Shown here in pieces: positions 63,200-64,000 of a DNA stretch of 64,000 nt (the first letter of the stretch is position 1; the number at the start of each line of letters is the position of its first letter). The position numbers and the translations under genes were made by a program. The stretch comes from Candidatus Uabimicrobium amorphum (GTDB lineage: Bacteria; Planctomycetota; Uabimicrobiia; Uabimicrobiales; Uabimicrobiaceae): the NCBI RefSeq assembly GCF_009002475.1, contig NZ_AP019860.1, forward strand, positions 248,001-312,000, in the 5' to 3' direction. A model generated the notes under the pieces. That model was not told the DNA's origin, did no database searches, and was given only the letters and a program-made list of their open reading frames with translations.

Positions 63200-64000
63200 T
63201 TAAGCCATCTTTTTTGCACGACGTCGTTCATTTTCCTTGAGCAAGATTTTGCGTAAGCGGATGCTCTCGGGTGTAATTTCAATCATTTCATCGTCGTTAA
63301 TAAAAGATATACAGCGATCTAACTCCATTATTGTGGGCGGCTCTACAACGGCAGCGTCATCAGAACCTGCGGCACGGACGTTGGTCAGTTTTTTTCCTTT
63401 TCCAGGGTTTACTGCAAGATCATTATCACGACAATGTTCCCCTAAGATTTGCCCCTCGTAAACATTATCACCCGGCTTTATAAAAAATTTACCGCGATCT
63501 TGTAGAGATGATAGTGCATAAGCCGTGGCTTTACATTGCTCAGCAGAAACAAGTGTTCCGCGTTTGCGATTTTTCATTGGACCAACATAATCACCATACT
63601 CTGCGAAAATGTAGTTCATCACACCCGTTCCCTTAGTTTCGGTCATCAGTTCGCCGCGAAATCCCAATAGTCCACGCGTAGGAATTTTATATTTTAAGCG
63701 TGTTAGACCGTTGTTTGTATTCATTTCTAATAAGATACCTTTGCGATTTCCCAGATTCGAAATCACATTGCCGGAGAATTCTTCATCAACATCTATGGTC
63801 AACTCTTCATATGGCTCTTGTCTTTGTCCGTTTATCGTTTTGAAAATGACTTGAGGACGCGTTACCTGAAATTCATAGCCTTCGCGACGCATTTTTTCAA
63901 TAAGAATTGATAAATGTAGCTCTCCACGTCCGGAAACTTTGTAACCTTGTGCATCTTGTAAGTCTTCGACGACAAGAGCAACATCCGAAAGAATTTCGCG
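63200..64000 (-). CDS. typA: GTPase TypA/BipA, C-terminal part (5' end beyond the window)
   Basis: The open frame continues to the window edge; 266 residues of the C-terminal part are seen. It contains VSGRGELHLSILIEKMRREGYEF, split here as VSGRGELHLS and ILIEKMRREG, then RGLLGFRGEL...TKGTGVMNYIF, and the TypA-specific C-terminal region GDNVYEGQILGEHCRDNDLAVNPGKGKKLTNVRA (GDNVYEGQIL with CRDNDL). TypA is a ribosome-binding translational GTPase involved in stress adaptation and 50S assembly. The GTPase domain is outside the window. The stop at 63200 is 73 bp left of the promoter region of the lipoprotein gene on the same strand. Confidence 0.96.
   Translation of the reverse strand, partial: REILSDVALVVEDLQDAQGYKVSGRGELHLSILIEKMRREGYEFQVTRPQVIFKTINGQRQEPYEELTIDVDEEFSGNVISNLGNRKGILLEMNTNNGLTRLKYKIPTRGLLGFRGELMTETKGTGVMNYIFAEYGDYVGPMKNRKRGTLVSAEQCKATAYALSSLQDRGKFFIKPGDNVYEGQILGEHCRDNDLAVNPGKGKKLTNVRAAGSDDAAVVEPPTIMELDRCISFINDDEMIEITPESIRLRKILLKENERRRAKKMA

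Overview
The window is AT-rich bacterial chromosome with densely packed genes on both strands. It contains 41 protein genes, two of them cut by the window edges, and two tRNA genes. The content points to a planctomycete-like (PVC) bacterium. There are four large Hanks-type Ser/Thr kinases with different sensor or propeller domains, von Willebrand A proteins with VIT or EF-hand modules, and a PEP-CTERM protein. There are also a membrane-anchored prenyltransferase-type toroid, FHA proteins and many secreted beta-propellers. The low GC, the eukaryote-like glutaminase and the kinase/WD40 style recall deep-branching planctomycetes such as Candidatus Uabimicrobium. That placement is inference from gene content and was not checked by any search.

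Layout. 1-3000 (minus): a truncated multi-HTH protein, a membrane protein and a signal-peptidase-like protein without visible catalytic residues. 3100-14500 (plus): a kinase, a small unknown, an FHA protein with a decayed MoxR-type ATPase domain, rsmA, a secreted M1-M28-PDZ double peptidase and polX, followed by tRNA-Phe with a near-consensus promoter. 14.7-28.3 kb: a PQQ-propeller kinase, a secreted protein with four internal repeats, a PEP-CTERM protein, an animal-type glutaminase with ankyrin repeats, a palindromic repeat cluster, and a 1574-residue TPR-kinase-WD40 protein. 28.3-33.3 kb: a Gfo/Idh/MocA oxidoreductase next to a radical SAM protein, a TPR protein and the toroid protein. 33.5-44.4 kb: tRNA-Pro, a GYF-kinase-propeller protein, two paralogous lipoproteins, an acyltransferase-gpsA-FHA-like cluster, a nucleoside transporter and a ROK kinase. 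44.6-50.9 kb (plus): exported or membrane proteins (VIT-vWA, WD40, two paralogous small membrane proteins, an Ig-like protein). 50.9-54.1 kb (minus): a glutamine amidotransferase, a four-haem cytochrome and a ChaN-like protein with a His-rich repeat tail. 54.4-60.3 kb (plus): a translationally coupled pair, a large vWA/EF-hand membrane protein and a pseudo-protease/TolB-propeller/outer-membrane-barrel fusion. 60.3-64 kb: a REPIN-like repeat, an M4 metalloprotease, a lipoprotein and the C-terminal part of typA.

How the genes fit together. Housekeeping functions (rsmA, polX, gpsA plus acyltransferase, typA, two tRNAs) are scattered among lineage-specific envelope and signalling genes. Recurrent themes are membrane-spanning kinases with extracytoplasmic propellers, secreted peptidases, surface vWA modules, and enzyme-like domains that have lost their catalytic residues (signal peptidase-like, MoxR-like, peptidase MA-like). 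The most unusual items are the coupled vWA/EF-hand plus pseudo-peptidase/TolB/barrel pair, the metazoan-like glutaminase, and a repeat family whose copies keep a hairpin while its sequence differs completely.
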